Shown here piece after piece: positions 4,851 through 5,042 of a stretch of DNA of 5,042 bases. The first letter of the stretch is position 1; every line of letters begins with the position of its first letter. The stretch covers positions 1 through 5,042 of the forward strand of contig DKQZ01000096.1 in assembly GCA_002471975.1 (NCBI GenBank). Reading direction: 5' to 3'. This DNA is from Dialister sp. UBA7295 (GTDB lineage Bacteria > Bacillota > Negativicutes > Veillonellales > Dialisteraceae). Under the pieces are notes generated by a model that was given only the letters and a program-made list of their open reading frames with translations, searched no databases and was not told the origin of the DNA. A program made the position numbers and the translations under genes.

Positions 4851-5042
4851 CAGATGCCCCAAAAAAGAAATGAAAGATGGGGAAAGAGGCTTGGAACTTT
4901 ATTGGCCAGGGAAATACGGCAGGACGGGAAACTGTACAGAGGGATCAATGGGTAACAGGGTCAAAAACTTCATTCCTTAGGGGAAACTGTATGGCGGGAA
5001 GCTGTACATTTTGTTAATGAGTAATGGGAGCGATCACTTCAT
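4851..5042. other. Gene-free right end with GGGAARCTGTA repeats
   Basis: No coding region or terminator is supportable here. A short word recurs three times on the plus strand: GGGAAACTGTAC (4926-4937), GGGAAACTGTA (4981-4991) and GGGAAGCTGTAC (4996-5007). The first copy includes the palindrome CTGTACAG (4932-4939). The window ends before showing what lies beyond; these could be regulatory sites for the next gene or more intergenic repeat. Confidence 0.5.

Noticed and set aside
5014..5042. C-terminal end of a minus-strand gene at the right edge
   Set aside because: A frame ending in TAA at 5016-5014 is open for only eight codons to the edge, too short to support, and no terminator follows.

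Overview
The window is about 5 kb of moderate-GC bacterial chromosome with three confident protein-coding genes and unusually repeat-rich gaps. Nothing in it fixes the organism: there is no rRNA, tRNA or marker gene. Strong AGGAG-type ribosome sites, TATAAT promoters, TTG start usage, Lys/Glu-rich proteins and intergenic tandem heptamers are compatible with a Firmicutes-like anaerobe. I lean to the Negativicutes (Dialister/Megasphaera-like), but that is an impression and not a demonstration.

Layout. Positions 1-434 contain no gene. They hold three hairpin units with a shared flank and different self-complementary stems, each followed by a short tandem tract. A TTGATT-17-TATAAT promoter carrying a palindrome over its -10 then drives a LysR-family regulator (515-1429, +). 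The LysR gene is convergent with a minus-strand gene for a 342-residue protein of unknown function (1682-2710), which has a disordered Lys/Arg/Glu/Pro-rich N-terminal half and a four-cysteine zinc ribbon. The gap between them holds one intrinsic terminator for each gene, placed inside a pair of inverted heptamer arms. Further right, also on the minus strand, is a FIST_N-FIST_C-GGDEF protein (3013-4761), a predicted ligand-sensing diguanylate cyclase. Its 3' gap repeats the design: inverted heptamer arms around one hairpin, followed by the promoter of the zinc-ribbon gene. The last 190 bases, beyond the cyclase promoter, hold no gene, only three copies of a GGGAARCTGTA word.

The genes appear to be separate transcription units: each has its own promoter-like sequence and a terminator-like hairpin lies between the neighbours. 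No pathway links them in the sequence. The cyclase implies c-di-GMP signalling in response to a small molecule. The LysR protein may control itself through the promoter palindrome, and its other targets are not visible here.

The most unusual content is in the gaps. Tandem 7-bp tracts with different words occur in all three main gaps, always beside a hairpin, and in two gaps as inverted arms around terminators. I found no convincing complete new multi-gene system in the window.
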